From positions 1 to 64,000 of the forward strand of contig NXFV01001589.1 in the NCBI GenBank assembly GCA_002803225.1: DNA of 64,000 bases. Reading direction: 5' to 3'. Of this stretch, positions 42,687 through 55,680 are shown in pieces. Positions within the stretch are counted from its first letter, which is position 1, and each line of letters begins with the position of its first letter. The stretch comes from Gamarada debralockiae (taxonomy: Eukaryota; Ascomycota; Leotiomycetes; Helotiales; Hyphodiscaceae). Below the pieces are notes generated by a model. It had not been told where the DNA came from. It did no database searches and saw only the letters and a program-made list of their open reading frames with translations. The position numbers and the translations under genes are program-made.

Positions 42687-45600
42687 GCTGATTGTTGGGT
42701 TGGGCGCGCAAGTGGTTGGTGTAGATGCCAACAGAGGGGGATGTGATGGATTTGAGAGCAGCGAAAGTAAAAGTGACGCACTGAGACCACGCACTCGTAC
42801 TAGAATGAGGGTTATTCGAGGAAGACCTTGATGTATCAGATTTATTTGCTGGATCTTCTAGCCCAATACCACAGTGGGAATGGCTCGACCAGTGCTGTGA
42901 ATTTAACACGAACTATCTGGCCGCAGATGCGGATGGCGGGGACGCTCAGAAAGCTGTGACGGGCTTTGGACTTTATCCAGACACAGGATGGCAATTGGGA
43001 GAGTTCGTAAGGCCAGCAGTACTAACTACGGTCTGTAGCTAGAACTAGGAGTTGATGCTTTTTGAGAATATCGGTTGGCCGAAGTGACGAAGTCGTTGAT
43101 TCGAGGGGATCAGTCTCTCGTGGCGGGACCGTAATGGATTAAGTGAGAGATGAGGGGATGCGGGATGCGGGATGGATAATTAAAAATAAAAGAGGGAGAT
43201 TATCATCAGAAAGTGTGATAGGTGAATGGGGGTTATATCTGCTTTAAATCGAATCGACACGATGATGGTAAGAGCGGCGTAGAAAAAGGTGCTTTGTGCT
43301 TTGAAGGTAAAAAACAGTGAGCTACTGCTGCACGTGGGGCCTCAGCTGAATATGAAAGAGTTACTCTATCCCTGTTTTGGGCTATGCCAATGGCTGCACT
43401 GGTATCGGAAAGGTCATTCTCGTCTCTCCTAACTGGCACGAAGATTGCTGCGGTGTTGGTTTGTTTCCTGCCTTATCAAGGCCCCGGACAGGAGGCCAAT
43501 AATTCCGCCGATGCATGAGCGGCATGGCGTGCAAAACGACAGGGACTCAGAATAGGTGGCAGGGCCCAAAACAAGGCTAGACCCTGGTAGAGTCCTCGTT
43601 TAAAAAAATTGTGTGTAAGAGGTTCAGTTTGTCGATTGTTCCATCTTGGTAGAACCCGTGGGAACGGACATAGTGGCGTAAGGACAGCCAGTAGCAGCAT
43701 ACATGAGTTGGTATCGCCATCCATGGACTTGAGAAGTGGCAGGCCGATTGAATTCGATTCCAAGAATATCCCCAACATCGTGGCATATCATGGCCCGCTG
43801 GTCACCCTCGTATTGCCTCTTCAGGGGTCAAGCGAGGCAAACAAAGTGGAAAGCCACAAACATGGTCTTCACGGTCAAGGAAATCTACATAAGAGTGGGT
43901 AGACCCTCGGATTCCGATCTGAATTTTAGATGGAGCATCTGCCTACAGAAATCATCTCGAAAACAACGTGCTATCGATTCAACATGCGTTTCCCCACCAC
44001 CACTTAATGACATTGGTTGAACATCTCAACGACTTCTTGCCCAACGTCTCCAAGTCGACAAGTCACCCAAACTTGACCTTCCCTGGGACCTGCCATAGTG
44101 ATTACAAGAACGGGATGAAGCTTCTCTTTGTCTTACCACAAGTGGATCGAGAATTGCAAAGGCATCCCAATGTTAACACCGCATAGAAAACAAGCGAAAG
44201 AGGCTGACAAGTTCTTGCGCCTCGACTACGATAGTACTGCGCGCTCTGACGCTATTCGCAAGTAGCAAAATCTATGTACGAATAGAGCCTTAAGAGGCTG
44301 CGACAAAATGCGCCCAAGCAGCTTACCTACAGAGGAGCGGAGGCTGCGGAACAGAGACATATTAGAAAAACCTCAGATTTCTTAACATCATTAAACTGAG
44401 ACGCCAAGAAGTGATGAAAATACGGAGGCGTCTTCCTGGGAGATTGAGTGGTGAGAATGGCTGGGGCTTGGGTTGTCGCCTATGTAATATTGAAAACGAG
44501 CATAAAAAATTTCGGGTCAGATCCGATAGAGGCAGCCAGCTGTTCGATTTCTGTAATATGATCTGCTCCGTATGACTGCATCATGCTAGGTGACTGCCTC
44601 CAATAAATCCTCTTGGCTGTGATGATCTCGATTTTACGAATCATTCCAAAATATCCAAAACATGGTCTCATAATAATGTCTTTCCTTTCTTTTTTCTGAC
44701 AGTTTCGAGCGGCTCCCCTGTATTTTGAATCTTAGCAGCCTCATAAATTCTCGTCTTTCTTATCGTGCTGACGCTGAAGAGCCTGACCGCCAAATCCTTC
44801 CACAAATAACCACGCCTTTTGTAAGCCATCACAAACAACCCTTGTTGGAGATCGAATATCTCCGACGCCGTTTTATTGATCCACTCAGGCGTCAATAGGC
44901 TGACAACACGAAGTTATCAAAAGCGGCGAGAGAAGTTGAACCACTCGGATCATCAGGGTCGTACTATCCCTCCCTCTAAATAATCACTAGCGCGACAGGG
45001 GAGTTTGTATGGCAAAACGGCCGTGCCAGCCTGGTTACACTAGAGCTTATTTAGGGGGGAATGGTATGTTCTTTCGACGACATTTGAGAGTTTGAAGAGG
45101 CTGAGAATATTCGAAATTCGCTACACTCGGAGAACTCGGCCTTGGGTTGTTTTGTCTTGTCTCTCGCTGAACATGTGCCGAACAAGTGCGAAAGATATGT
45201 CCGCACGGCATGTACTACCTCAATAACGGATTTCGTGGAAGGCCCGTCCATAATCGAATCCGATGGGACTAAGAAATCGTTCTGTCTAACCTCAGTTGCT
45301 CAATCGAAGCATTCAATCAGTTGTCCAGCTGGAAACTCTCGGTGCAGCGAAAGTGGGAGTGCATGCATATGCAGGAGCCCACGTATTTGTGAGTTCTGGT
45401 ACAACACTCTTATCAATCCTCCTCGAGGCCTTCTTCGATGACAAACCATGGCGTAGCAACCCTATCGAAAAGTACTCCCTTTCCCGTACTCGTATCTCCT
45501 TCTCTAGACGCGGATTCTTTCTTGGCTTTTAACGTCCTATCTACGGCCAACCTCGACAGTTTGTACTGTTTCCACAGTAGAATTATTCGACAGATTTGAA

Positions 45601-47213
45601 AAATTGAGACCCGAACTATGAAAAGAGGCTTGAGACGGTGTATCTCTGACAACCACGGTGTCTCGAAGGCGCTCGACCACGAATATCGTGCATAACAAGC
45701 TAACTTAAGTTCCAAAGAGTCTGAGTTTATATGCCGGAATGGATCAAAGGTTCATCTTTTGCTCCGCTTAAAGATTCCTTTCGGTTGCGCTATTCTTAAG
45801 ACTCATGAAGCATCGTGGAAGACGGGAATGCGGCTCATGCGAGATCGTTGTGGACCCGGGCAACCGAACTGACCGGTTCTTTAGACAAGTGAGGGGATTG
45901 AGGGACGAAGGTGTCCACCCATGGTGAAGCTTCTTGTGATGAACTCAAAGGCTCAGAGTGTTAGAGCTTCTTCGGAGTAAAGTCTGGAAGTATATGGGTA
46001 GGTCAGTGTACGGTATGATCAATATATTTTGGAGATATCAATCGATGAATCCATTTCGGCGATTGAGAATTCGAAGAGAAATTTCTCGCAGATACAACGG
46101 CCTTGATCGCTCGCTCTAATTGAGCCATTTGAACACGAGGACGCGTTGTAGCTATCCAAAGTATCAGTCTTTCATCACTGAAATGGATGGAAAGATCGGT
46201 ATCCGAAATCCGAATCCATCAATTCGGGGCTTTATTTACTCCAGGAATATCGGCATGAAGGCAGAGAGTTTCAGAGTGGTCTTTGCAGACTCCGTTGACC
46301 AACGTAGCACATCTCGCCTCAACAAGAGTTCGAACTATAGACCAAATGGTCCAAATCCATAGGTGTGGACATGTACAGAGTTCCAGAGTGACGTGCATCT
46401 AGCCAGGACTCACGTGGAAACGTGGCAGGGGAAGTTGCTGGAGTGGAGCAAGTCTGGAATGCCGGGAAAGAAAGGGGCGAAGGCATTCAAAGTTCTGAGA
46501 TAATCTTAGGTCTAGGAGGTAACTGATAAGATATGATGAGATGCTGAATAATTGTATCGAAGCTCAAGAATGGTTGTTCGAGAAGTACATACCTATGACG
46601 CCATTTGACGCGAACTTTGTCTATGTTGGCCGAGGCTCTTCGCGGGCAAAGTCGCAAAATCGCGTTGTGCCAAATTCGGCGACTGGGCGCTTCAAGCAAG
46701 GCACGTGACATATATTAAATTCTAACTAGGGACTCAGGAGTGAGATTGTTGAGAAGATCAACCTGCTCATTGAGAGCCCAGCACAACATAAGTGTGTTCT
46801 AGATTTCTTCCTCAGTCACATCCGTCTTTCTTTGTCGTGGTTGATGCCCATGTCCTTCCATTTTGGAGAATTTTGAGTTGATCTCGCGCTTAACCTAAAT
46901 CCTAGCGCCACCTCGATCGCAAGAAGGCAAACACTCTCGTTCAACAACCAGCACCGTGAACCAAATTAATTCAACAACGCGCGAGCACCTCACCTCCGGG
47001 ATACATGTCGACGGGAATAAACCGATCGCTCGTTGCATAAAGCCTTGTCCCCCCTTCGAACCACCTCCCGTGGACACGCGCGACGGCGCCGATAGAAAAG
47101 TGGCGGTAATCACGCAGAGCCAACAACTGTCTCTTCAACAGCATTTAGAAATAGCGCCCGATATTCTGAATTGCTCCGAGGAAGACTTGGAGGGGGAACT
47201 ACAACCTTTGATG
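42687..47213. other. Long gene-poor interval upstream of PSY2
   Basis: About 4.5 kb without a gene I can support. Short open frames occur on both strands (for example 43609-44020 plus, 45051-45540 plus), but none shows a domain, consistent composition or splice structure. A short upstream open frame (ATG near 46985) lies in the PSY2 leader. Either decayed sequence or a long non-coding transcript is possible. Confidence 0.5.
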
Positions 47214-50150
47214 ATGGCACAAGCGGTGCCTAATAATCCGCCGAGCGACAAGAAGAGAGTCAAGGTCTACGAGTTGCGCAACAATGACTGGTTTGATAGG
47301 GGAACTGGATTCTGCACAGCGGCTTTCATATTTGTATATGCCTTTATTTTTTGACTTCTAGTCCCTGGCAGAGCTTCTTCGATCCTCAACTGGTGGGGAG
47401 CGCTCGTACCCTGAACTGTTTTGCTGACCTTCGTCGCGTGCACAGAACAACGCAACCCGCCAAGAAGAACCCCGAGTCCTGGTTCAATCTGAAGACGAGC
47501 CTGATCGCATGCTGCTGGAGACCAGAATATGCAAAGAAGATGGCTTCCAGAAGCAACAAGGTACATTCGTCCGACACCACATCTCGCTGTTGCCAAAGCT
47601 AACATTGTCTTCAGATACTCTGATAGTGTGGACCGAGCCCAGTAACAGCACTGATATGGCTCTCAGTTTCCAAGAAGCTGAAGGATGTGCCGTAATATGG
47701 TTAGAACTGAAGTAGCCACTTACGTGGCGCGTGTGCTAACGCGGCTGGAATAGGAAATTTGTGCATAATATCCAGCAGCAACTGCTAGCAATTGGAGGAC
47801 CAGGTAGGCAGAATTTTTGTTGAATACTGTACGGTCTGGCCTTTGAGACATTCACTAACAATTCTGCTACCAGATGACGCCTTATCAGACGACATTCCAA
47901 CGGACCCTTTCCAGAACCCGATCTCGTTACCACCTCCGACACTCGGTAACTTGCCAGAAATTGAAGCACAAGTTCGTGGACTGTTCAACACACAGTCTGG
48001 AAAAGACGCAATTGGAGCTTTTGTCCTTGGCGACGATTACATTAAGAAGATGATACCCCTGGTGCAAGAGGCTGAGGATTTTGAGGAGTTGGGATGTTTG
48101 CACCGACTTTGCACTATCATGAAGACTTTCATATTGCTTAATGATACGAAGATCATTGAGTATGTGGTCTCGGATGAGATAGTCCTTGGAGTTGTGGGAG
48201 CCTTGGAGTACGACCCAGATTTCCCTAGTCACAAGGCCAACCATCGACACTGGCTGGGTAAGGAAGGCAGATACAAAGAGGTGGTGAGGATCGATGACGA
48301 GTTAATCCGGAAGAAGATCCATCACACCTACCGGTTACAGTACCTCAAGGACGTTGTTCTTGCCCGGATACTGGATGATCCTACGTTCTCTGTTCTTAAT
48401 TCTTTAATTTTCTTCAACCAGGTGGACATCGTTCAACACCTCCAAAACAACACGGCTTTCCTAAAGGAACTGTTCGGCATATTTTCAGCTAAAGAAGAAG
48501 ATCAGGAAAGGAAGAAGGAGGCTGTTCTGTTCATTCAACAATGCTGTGCGATTGCCAAGAACTTGCAGCAACCAGCCAGACAACAGCTATACAACAACTT
48601 TCTGGGTCATGGCTTGTTATCTGTGATCAACTTTGCCCTCCGGCACAGTGATGTTGGAGTGCGGGTTGGAGCTACAGACGTTCTCGTCTCGATGATCGAT
48701 CATGACCCGCAGTTGATTCGGAATACCATATTCCGACAAATCAACGAGAAGCAAACGCCCCTAACAGACTCTCTAATCGACCTCCTCCTCGTGGAAGCAG
48801 ATCTTGGTGTCAAAGCACAAATTGCAGACGCCATTAAGGTGCTCCTTGACCCTGGATCGAACAACACTCCGCTTGAGGGCTTGGCCAAGACAGGCAGTGA
48901 ATTTGCTGTAAGAATGCGGCCTATGGCGGATCCGCAACAGGAATCGTTTGTGAAGGATTTCTATGATGACTCGGCGAAGAAGCTTTTCAAGCCTCTGGTG
49001 GATTTGAAGGGACGAGAAAATATGGACTTCAGCGTTCACCAAGTATCGCTTTTCATCTACTTGATCGAGATTCTCTGCTTTTTCGTCCGACAACATACGC
49101 ACCGAAGCAAGTATTTCGTCCTCTCTGAGAACTTAGGCCAACGAATCGCCCAACTTCTCTCGAGTCCAGAGAAGTATTTGAAGCTCAGTAAGTTATGGCC
49201 TTCCCTTCGGGTGCTCTTTACTGACTGATTCCCTAGCCGCATTGAAGTTCTTTCGCAACCTGATCGGCCTACAAGATGAGTTCTACAATCAGCAAATGAT
49301 GCAGGAACATCTTTTTGAACCAATTTTGAACATCGTTGTGGAGACGATGCCGCGGGACAACTTGCTGAACTCTGCTTGTCTCGAGTTCTTTGACTTTATC
49401 AAGAGAGAGGGTATCAAGACGCTCATTAGTCACCTGGTCGAGAATTACCGGGAGAAGATGAAAGCCATCACTTACGTTGACACTTTTAGCTATTTCATTC
49501 TCCGGTACGATCAGCTTCAGGGACTTGCGCCAAGCATGGAGACGTCTTTCCTCGACACAGAAGAAGACACCCCGAAGCGACCAGAGACTGGCAGGGGCAA
49601 CCGATGGGAAGGAATTAAGGATCTAGATGCCGCGGAAGAGGAGTATTTCAACACATCGGACGACGAAGAGGAGAGTCCTAGCAAATCACCATCGGGTCGT
49701 GGCTCAATGAATGGAGCATCTCCTCTGAAGCCATTAGTCGACTACCCCTCTGACGAAGAAACCGAGAACATGGAAACTGACCCCGCCTCTACAAGCCTTC
49801 CCCCCAAGGCCAATTCTCCCGATTCCTCAGCCACCAACGATAGCGACAAAAACGGAGTCTTAACGCCGACCTCATCAACAGCACCGACTCCACCAGAGCG
49901 ATTATCTGAGAAGCGTCGCCGTGAGGAAGATGACGAGGATGAATTAGGAAAGCTAGCCCATCACAAGCGTCGCAATTCAAGTAGCTCTGTGGGCTCAAAC
50001 ACGAGCAGTGTGTTGCGGAGGAAGAAGAGCTTCACGAACAACGCGCATGGAAGCGGAGCTGGTAGCAAGCCCAACAAGATTGCAATCAGTCTCTCACCTG
50101 CTATCAAATCTGGCGGTGAAAGCACTGGTGGTGATGAGAACGGTAGTTGA
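47214..50150 (+). CDS. PSY2: Protein phosphatase 4 regulatory subunit 3 (PSY2/SMEK)
   Basis: Psy2 targets the PP4 catalytic subunit Pph3 to substrates in the DNA-damage response and other nuclear pathways. Six exons (47214-47333, 47446-47560, 47615-47699, 47754-47803, 47874-49187, 49237-50150) join in phase to 865 residues. The N-terminal EVH1-like domain reads KRVKVYELRNNDWFDRGTGF, LVQSEDEPDR..LLETRI, TLIVWTEPSN and FQEAEGCAVIWKF. The SMK-1 domain and HEAT-like repeats follow (DFEELGCLHRLCTIMKTFI, HHTYRLQYLKDVVLARILDD, LSLGRLS-type helices), then TALKFFRNLIGLQDEFYNQQ. The last 180 residues are acidic and Ser-rich with a nuclear-signal candidate, EKRRREEDDEDELGKLAHHK. An alternative Met lies one codon upstream (47211). 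Five short introns cluster in the first 700 bases. Confidence 0.95.
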
Positions 50151-50988
50151 AGGAAACCCGATCCTCAACTTGTCGAAGGTAGAGAATCTTCCGGGGGCGC
50201 ATTTTGGGGAAATGGCTGGCGTTATGGATGAATATTGTTGGTATTTACGAGACACCCGTTGGGCTAGCATTTTGCTTTGCTGGGGACATGACGAGGAACC
50301 GAGCATCTGATGATGATAACTTGCTTGCCTTTGTATTATAGATATGGATGCGATAGGCATGAGATGAGAGAAGATACCGGTCTGCGTCGGGATGGCGTGG
50401 ATTAAATGAGAATATTGAGCGAACAACTTTGGGCTTTCTTAAGCAATGCACACATCGACGTGTAAAGCTCATTCATAGTTCACAAGCCCTTCCCGTGGCA
50501 CATTTGCACATTGTGTCCAACGGAGCTGGGCCTGCTTCGAGGACTCGAGGTAAGGCTTCAGGTAGAAGGTGTAACACTGAGTAGTCATCTACGTATTGAC
50601 TAAGATGGCTTGAAGCATTTAGCGGCTACGTAGCGGGCATCCATGAAGCACGTGTAGCAACCCAGTCCCCACAGCCTCGTAGCCTCGTACGCCACAGGGA
50701 TCATCCCGTAACACCAAAAATATACCTGGGAGCGCTAAAACATAAGCGTGGCCTTGTGTGAACCGTGTTCATAATTTCGAACTTGCGCCTCATCAAGAAC
50801 ACGACGACGAGGACGACAACACTTGCAAACAGCTCCACTTCTCCTATACATCTTTCAATTGACCCCGGACGATGTATGACTAGTTGCTGCTTTCTCGATT
50901 TATGCGCGCGGCGCTGTCCAATGTTAAAAATACGACCATTTCCTTACATCTTCGAAAATCGAGAGTGTTATAGCCCTGAATCCGGACA
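50151..50988. other. PSY2 3' region and ALG5 promoter
   Basis: No gene is seen. A tandem GTAGCCTCGTA-like pair occurs near 50682, and CACGTG lies near 50650. Confidence 0.45.
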
Positions 50989-52298
50989 ATGGCGAGCCTG
51001 ATTGAGATTCCGGTGAAGGTTTTGGGGGTAGTTTATGAGTATTTGAAGGAGGTTCCGCTGCCGCTACTGCTTTTGGGATTGGTTACTACTGTTGTGTCTA
51101 CTATTGCTTTCGTGCGTCTCCTTCATGTTAACACAAGAATCAGACTAACTTTGAGAACAGATCTACGCCGTTCTCTTCATCATCGCCCCTATACCTCGCC
51201 CCGCCCTCCCTTCGGAAAAGACCTACATTACCACCACTCCCGATGGCAGGACCACATCTCCCAAGCCACTTCCCTGCTGGCACGACGAATGGCTAGCCCA
51301 CCGAAAAGCAAACGAGAAAGCTGGCGATTTCACCGACAAACACACTGGTACAATTGACGAAGCTGAGATCGAAATGAGTGTTGTGATTCCCGCCTACAAT
51401 GAGGAGGAGCGCATAAATATCATGTTGGAAGAAGCTGTCGCGTTTCTGGACACTGAATATGGACGTACGCCTGGGAGATCAAAAACAAAGGCAAATGGAA
51501 GCGCTGGAAAGGGAGGGAATGGCAAAATTGGGGGGTATGAGATTCTGATTGTGAATGATGGAAGTAAAGACAAAACGGTAGACGTCGCGCTCGCATTCTC
51601 GAGGAAATATGGGCTGCATGATATTCTGCGGATCTGCACGTTGAAGGAGAACAGAGGGAAAGGTGGAGCTGTCACACATGGATTCCGACATGTGAGAGGA
51701 GCCTATACCGTATTCGCAGATGCGGACGGAGCGTCGAAGTTTGAGGATTTGGCGAAGCTGGTTGAAGGGTGCAATGAGGTTGCCGATGAGCCTAATCGCG
51801 GTATTGCAGTGGGGAGCAGAGCTCATATGGTAGGCAGTGAGGCCGTCATCAAGGTTTGTTAAGTCTAAATATTATCATCTGTACACGTATGCTGACATCC
51901 TCCAGCGTTCCGTAATCCGAAATGCCCTAATGCACTCCTTCCACCTCCTCCTCCGCCTCCTCACACCACCCGCCACCTCACGAATCCGCGACACACAATG
52001 CGGCTTCAAGCTCTTCTCGCGGGCATCTTTGCCGCATATTATACCCTACATGCACGCTGAAGGCTGGATCTTCGATGTGGAGATGTTGATGTTGGCTGAG
52101 AGTGCGCCGTCTGGGATTGTGTCTGGGCCAGAGGGCAGGATTGGTACGAGTCCTGGGATTAGGGTGGCAGAGGTGCCGATTGGGTGGCAGGAAGTTGGTG
52201 GGAGTAAATTGAATGTTATGTGGGATAGTTTGGGGATGGCGTGGGGGTTGGCGCTGCTCAGGGCGTGTTGGATGTTGGGTGTTTATAGACGGCGGTAG
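50989..52298 (+). CDS. ALG5: Dolichyl-phosphate beta-glucosyltransferase
   Basis: Alg5 transfers glucose from UDP-glucose to dolichyl phosphate on the cytosolic face of the ER, making the donor for the last three glucoses of the N-glycan precursor (EC 2.4.1.117). Exons 50989-51111, 51161-51853 and 51906-52298 give 402 residues. One N-terminal membrane span (LPLLLLGLVTTVVSTIAF) precedes the GT2 domain: MSVVIPAYNEEERI, ILIVNDGSKDKT, KENRGKGGAVTHGFRHVRG, YTVFADADGA (DxD-type metal site), and RIRDTQCGFKLFSR followed by GWIFDVEMLMLAE. Both introns are phase 0 (48 and 52 nt). An insertion rich in Gly and Lys (about residues 145-165) is extra relative to yeast Alg5. Confidence 0.95.
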
Positions 52299-53204
52299 GG
52301 ACTCGCCTTGGGAGGGAGGGAGAATGGGAGGCATATAGGAGTGTAAGATCCTGGGGGGGTGGCATATATTGTACATACAGGGAAATGCTTGACTGGCATG
52401 CCATCATTGGGAGCAAATATCCAAAATTTTGAAAGCGAGCTGAGATCTTCGACATACAGTGGGTACGATATCAATACGCTTTGAACTTATTCGTATATGT
52501 TCTTGAAATCTTTGTGCTTTGTCCTCACGCTTTCATTTTTTCAATTCTTTTTAGTCTATCTGCTGCATCTTCGCACGGCCGCATAGGGGCCCTTTCCGTT
52601 CCTAGTCCCTCCCTCTGGTCCTAACTTCAGGAGGTAACGTGCATCCTTGCATCGCGAGACGCACCTGGTAACGAGACAAATCATAGGTACTTCGAATTTA
52701 AATAGCTCAAAATTCATGAAAACATCAAAATTTTTATATATTTTCATTTCCGTTATAATATATGCCTCCGTCGAACACCCTAGACTATTAATCCCGAAAA
52801 AATTATAACCGTGTCGTTGCCGCCCACTTGAATTATAGAGAGCCTTTAAATAGTATAAAAGGACACCCTATACTAGCGACACCACCATCAAGCTTTTTTC
52901 GCTTTTTAAAGTCATAAAAACGATTATATATAGAATTCCGAGTTTCATCATGATGCTAAGAAGCTATTGTCAGTTTTGTGGCGATCAGGGCGCGTTATGT
53001 CATACGATGTCGCCCTGGGCAGGTACCGTACCTCCTCCAATTAAGCGAGGGAGGATCCTGGTTAACTGTGTTAGTAATAAGTACTGCTTATCATATCTGT
53101 GGCTGCACGCTTTGGCTGCGTAGACCTTTGCCACATCCTCCGAGCAGAGCAAAAACTGGCCTGTGCGACGCAGTCCCTCTTTTCACACTGCCAAACTACG
53201 AACG
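52299..53204. other. AT-rich intergenic region
   Basis: From about 52680 to 52960 the sequence is strongly A/T-rich with many TATATA and AAATTT runs, unlike flanking DNA, suggesting an old, mutated repeat. No coding region is supported. Confidence 0.45.
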
Positions 53205-53695
53205 ATGCAAGACAGCATGGCTGCGACAAACACCCCAATCCGCTCGAGCTGCCACTGCGGCGCAATCACAGTCACAGTTCCACGACTCCCCGAGTACATC
53301 AATATGTGCCAATGTACCATCTGCCGCAGGTATGGTGCCGCGTGGGGATACTATCATCCAGACGAGGTCAAGATCGAAACGAAGCCGAACGCAGTAACCA
53401 AGCAGTATATCTGGGGCGATCGAGACCTGTCTTTCAACTTCTGCGACAACTGCGGTTGCGTGTAAGTCAAGCGATTCCTTTTCCGTTTGACTGAAGACTG
53501 ATGTGGTGTAGATGCTATTGGTGGCCCATTCGACCTCCGCCTACTGACGGAGGAGAATATGAAATGGGTCTCAATACAAATAATATTAATCCGGAGCTCT
53601 TGAAATTTGTCGATCGAAAGTTTGAGTATTCGGTTTTGATGAGCCCGCTGCGGTCGAAGGACACGGCGCATCCTGATGATCCGGCCAAGTATTGA
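53205..53695 (+). CDS. GFA / CENP-V-like (Mss4-like fold) zinc protein
   Basis: Exons 53205-53461 and 53512-53695 (50-nt intron) give 146 residues. Zinc-binding cysteines follow the glutathione-dependent formaldehyde-activating (GFA) pattern: SSCHCGAITV, MCQCTICRRYGAAWG, and FNFCDNCGCVCYWWP. The chain is shorter than bacterial Gfa but typical of the numerous fungal GFA-domain proteins, most of which have no proven substrate. MQDSMAATN was taken as the start; the second Met (53217) is equally possible, and a Met-less frame extends upstream. Intron removal restores the last Cys pair, supporting the join. It ends 85 bases before a decayed exonuclease fragment on the opposite strand. Confidence 0.88.
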
Positions 53696-53779
53696 ACACG
53701 GCCTCGAACCATTGCAATACGTAGAGACCTTATAGATTGATTCACGAAATTTATTGCCGCATATCTCAAGTAACATCTG

Positions 53780-54110
53780 AACAACCACCTATCGGTATTC
53801 GACCGGAATCTGTTCCACAACTGAGGGAGATACTGGACATCGCCAACACAGTAGGAGATGATCTCGTTGGGGATTAGGCGCTGTTCGAAAACCTTGTAGG
53901 AACCGCCATATTCGGGTTTGAACAATCGGCCCCCTTTTTCTTTCGCTAGCTTCCAGCTTGTTAGGTCGCTGCCATATAGCACACCTTGCTCAATACACTT
54001 GGCTAGGCCGTTCAAATACTTTCTGGAGCTCGTAGTCATCCTCGTAGCGCTCTCCATAAGCGGAACATTCTCCAAAAGTCTTGTGAACCGATCACTAAAA
54101 GCTATTGATG
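53780..54110 (-). pseudogene. Fragment of a 3'-5' exonuclease (DEDDy, RNase D-like)
   Basis: The minus strand reads RKYLNGLAKCIEQ, SWKLAKEKGGRLFKPEYGGS and IPNEIISYCVGDVQYLPQLW. The last contains the YxxxD exonuclease III motif (Tyr-Cys-Val-Gly-Asp) of the DEDDy superfamily. The Exo I and Exo II motifs (first Asp-x-Glu and the middle Asp) are missing, so the 5' half is gone. The open frame upstream (to 54162) and downstream is not exonuclease-like. This is a truncated remnant beside transposon debris. Confidence 0.6.
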
Positions 54111-54538
54111 ACCTTATCGATGACAGAATCTGTAAGGGTCGCAAGAGTGCCGAGAGGAGCACGGTATCAGCGCGCCAGAATTGCGATAACCCAGCAAAGA
54201 CGTTGAGAGCAGCTCAGATGATGACAACGTAGCAAGACGGCGGCGTGCACGGCAGCAAGAGGTAATCCAAGATACATAACAAGGGCACAACGATGGCGGG
54301 AAACGGCCATCGCAGGGCATAATGGGAGAAGCATTGTAGAGCAAGCACGGCAGGGACACCAAAAGTAGGTACAACCCATTGTATCAGATACCAACGCAGA
54401 TTAACATTAACTCTACTATATAGCAACAAGTCTCGAAGCCAGCCCAAGCTTGCTTCAATCGAGGATCAGTCTATCGACTCTATTAAAATAACAGGCGGCA
54501 GTCTCCTCTTCCGCTAATACATCCGCGCCACTGGAGCT
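54111..54538. other. Sequence between exonuclease fragment and transposase remnant
   Basis: No coding region is supported. This may be the transposon's 3' flank plus host DNA. Overlapping minus-strand open frames (54114-54447) look random. Confidence 0.4.
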
Positions 54539-55680
54539 CTACATGGTGCTGGCACTCTCATCTCCCACAATCGATGTCCCGCTCATCTGCACCACTAAGG
54601 CTGTTGCCGGTGCTGGCGCTTTGCTTACTCGCGCTACCTTATTGCTCGGCTCAGGTGCCTCTTGCGCAGCGCTCTTGCGCTTCCGACTACGTCTCGCGGT
54701 GCCTTCCTCTGCTTGGGGCGGACTACTCTTGCTCTTCCGATCGCGTTTTCCCTTGCCTTTGGCTGCTTGAGTAGACTCTTTTACGACACGCTTCGCTCGC
54801 ACTTCCTCGAGGTCCTCAAAGCTCATCACCTTCGCCTCTCCTAGGACCAAGGACTTTGTCGATCGTCGGACTTTGGCTTCGTTGTTGATGGTGGTCAGGA
54901 ATTGAATTCGGTCCTCCTGGAGGACGCTCTTGGCAGAGAATTTTTGGAAAGCTTTGGCACATTTCTGCAAGTGCCTTGCTAGGTTCTGTTTGCTCGTCTC
55001 GTCAAGCGCGTGAGCATCCTGTTGGATGATTAGGTTTTGCAGCGACAAAAAAGCCTCTGCTGACACGGGCGTCACAGGTGTTTGCACCTCTACGTCTACG
55101 TCTTGCCGATAACACCCTACCCTCACCTTATCGGCGCTTGGAATGGCTGGCTCAGCCGGCGGGAGGGGCATACTTCTGAGCACCCTGTCTGGATTAAATG
55201 GGAACAAACCACTCGCAGCGAAGCCGGCTTTGATATTCTTTGGCGTGAACGCTCCTTTTCTTGCAGGCTATATAGGGAGGTGAAGTGCTCTTTGCCGATC
55301 GTATTGACACCTCCGTGCTCGAGGCGATCGACCTGCTCGCGGTAGCATGCCTTGAGTGGAGCAAACACAGCTACATCCCAAGGCTGGAGCTTGTGAGAGG
55401 TATGGGAGAGGAGATGACATAAGAGAATGTTGTTCTCGAAACAGAACTCTAAGATTTCGAGGGTTTCGTGCGTTCCAAAGCCGTCGCAAATCAAGACGCG
55501 TGGTTTCTTGTTAGCCCGTTCTTTGGTTTCGGGATCAAATATACGCGTAAGCCACTCTAAGCTGATCTTAGAGTCGGTATATCCAGATTCGGAGCACGCA
55601 TACTGGCTCCAGATCTGGAGGAAGAGAAGCAGCCTGGCGTTCTATACCACTTTTCAGTTCATCATCTCCAGCGAAGTATC
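54539..55680 (-). mobile_element. Pogo/Fot1-type DNA transposon remnant (transposase C-terminal half)
   Basis: The minus strand encodes the DDE transposase end: SESGYTDSKISLEWLTRIFD, LICDGFGTHETLEILEFCFE and the LLSHTSHKLQPWDVAVFAPL block with the conserved S.KLQP.D-like motif (here Trp-Asp). Near 55265 a one-base shift is needed to continue into ARKGAFTPKNIKAGFAASGL and FPFNPDRVLRSMPLPPAEPA. A basic, Lys/Arg/Ser-rich tail ends at 54539. The N-terminal DNA-binding (CENP-B/HTH) half and the first catalytic Asp are absent, so the copy is dead. TIRs were not identified. Confidence 0.75.

Noticed and set aside
43609..44020. Two overlapping plus-strand frames near 43.6-44.0 kb
   Set aside because: Some protein-like words but no consistent frame, splice sites or domain; evidence too weak to call even a pseudogene.
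47792..47873. In-frame ATG just upstream of PSY2 exon 5 as an independent start
   Set aside because: It lies partly in exon 4 and the following intron; splicing restores the conserved EVH1 end instead.
54543..54844. Ala/Leu-rich plus-strand frames
   Set aside because: Antisense to the transposase tail; no independent support.
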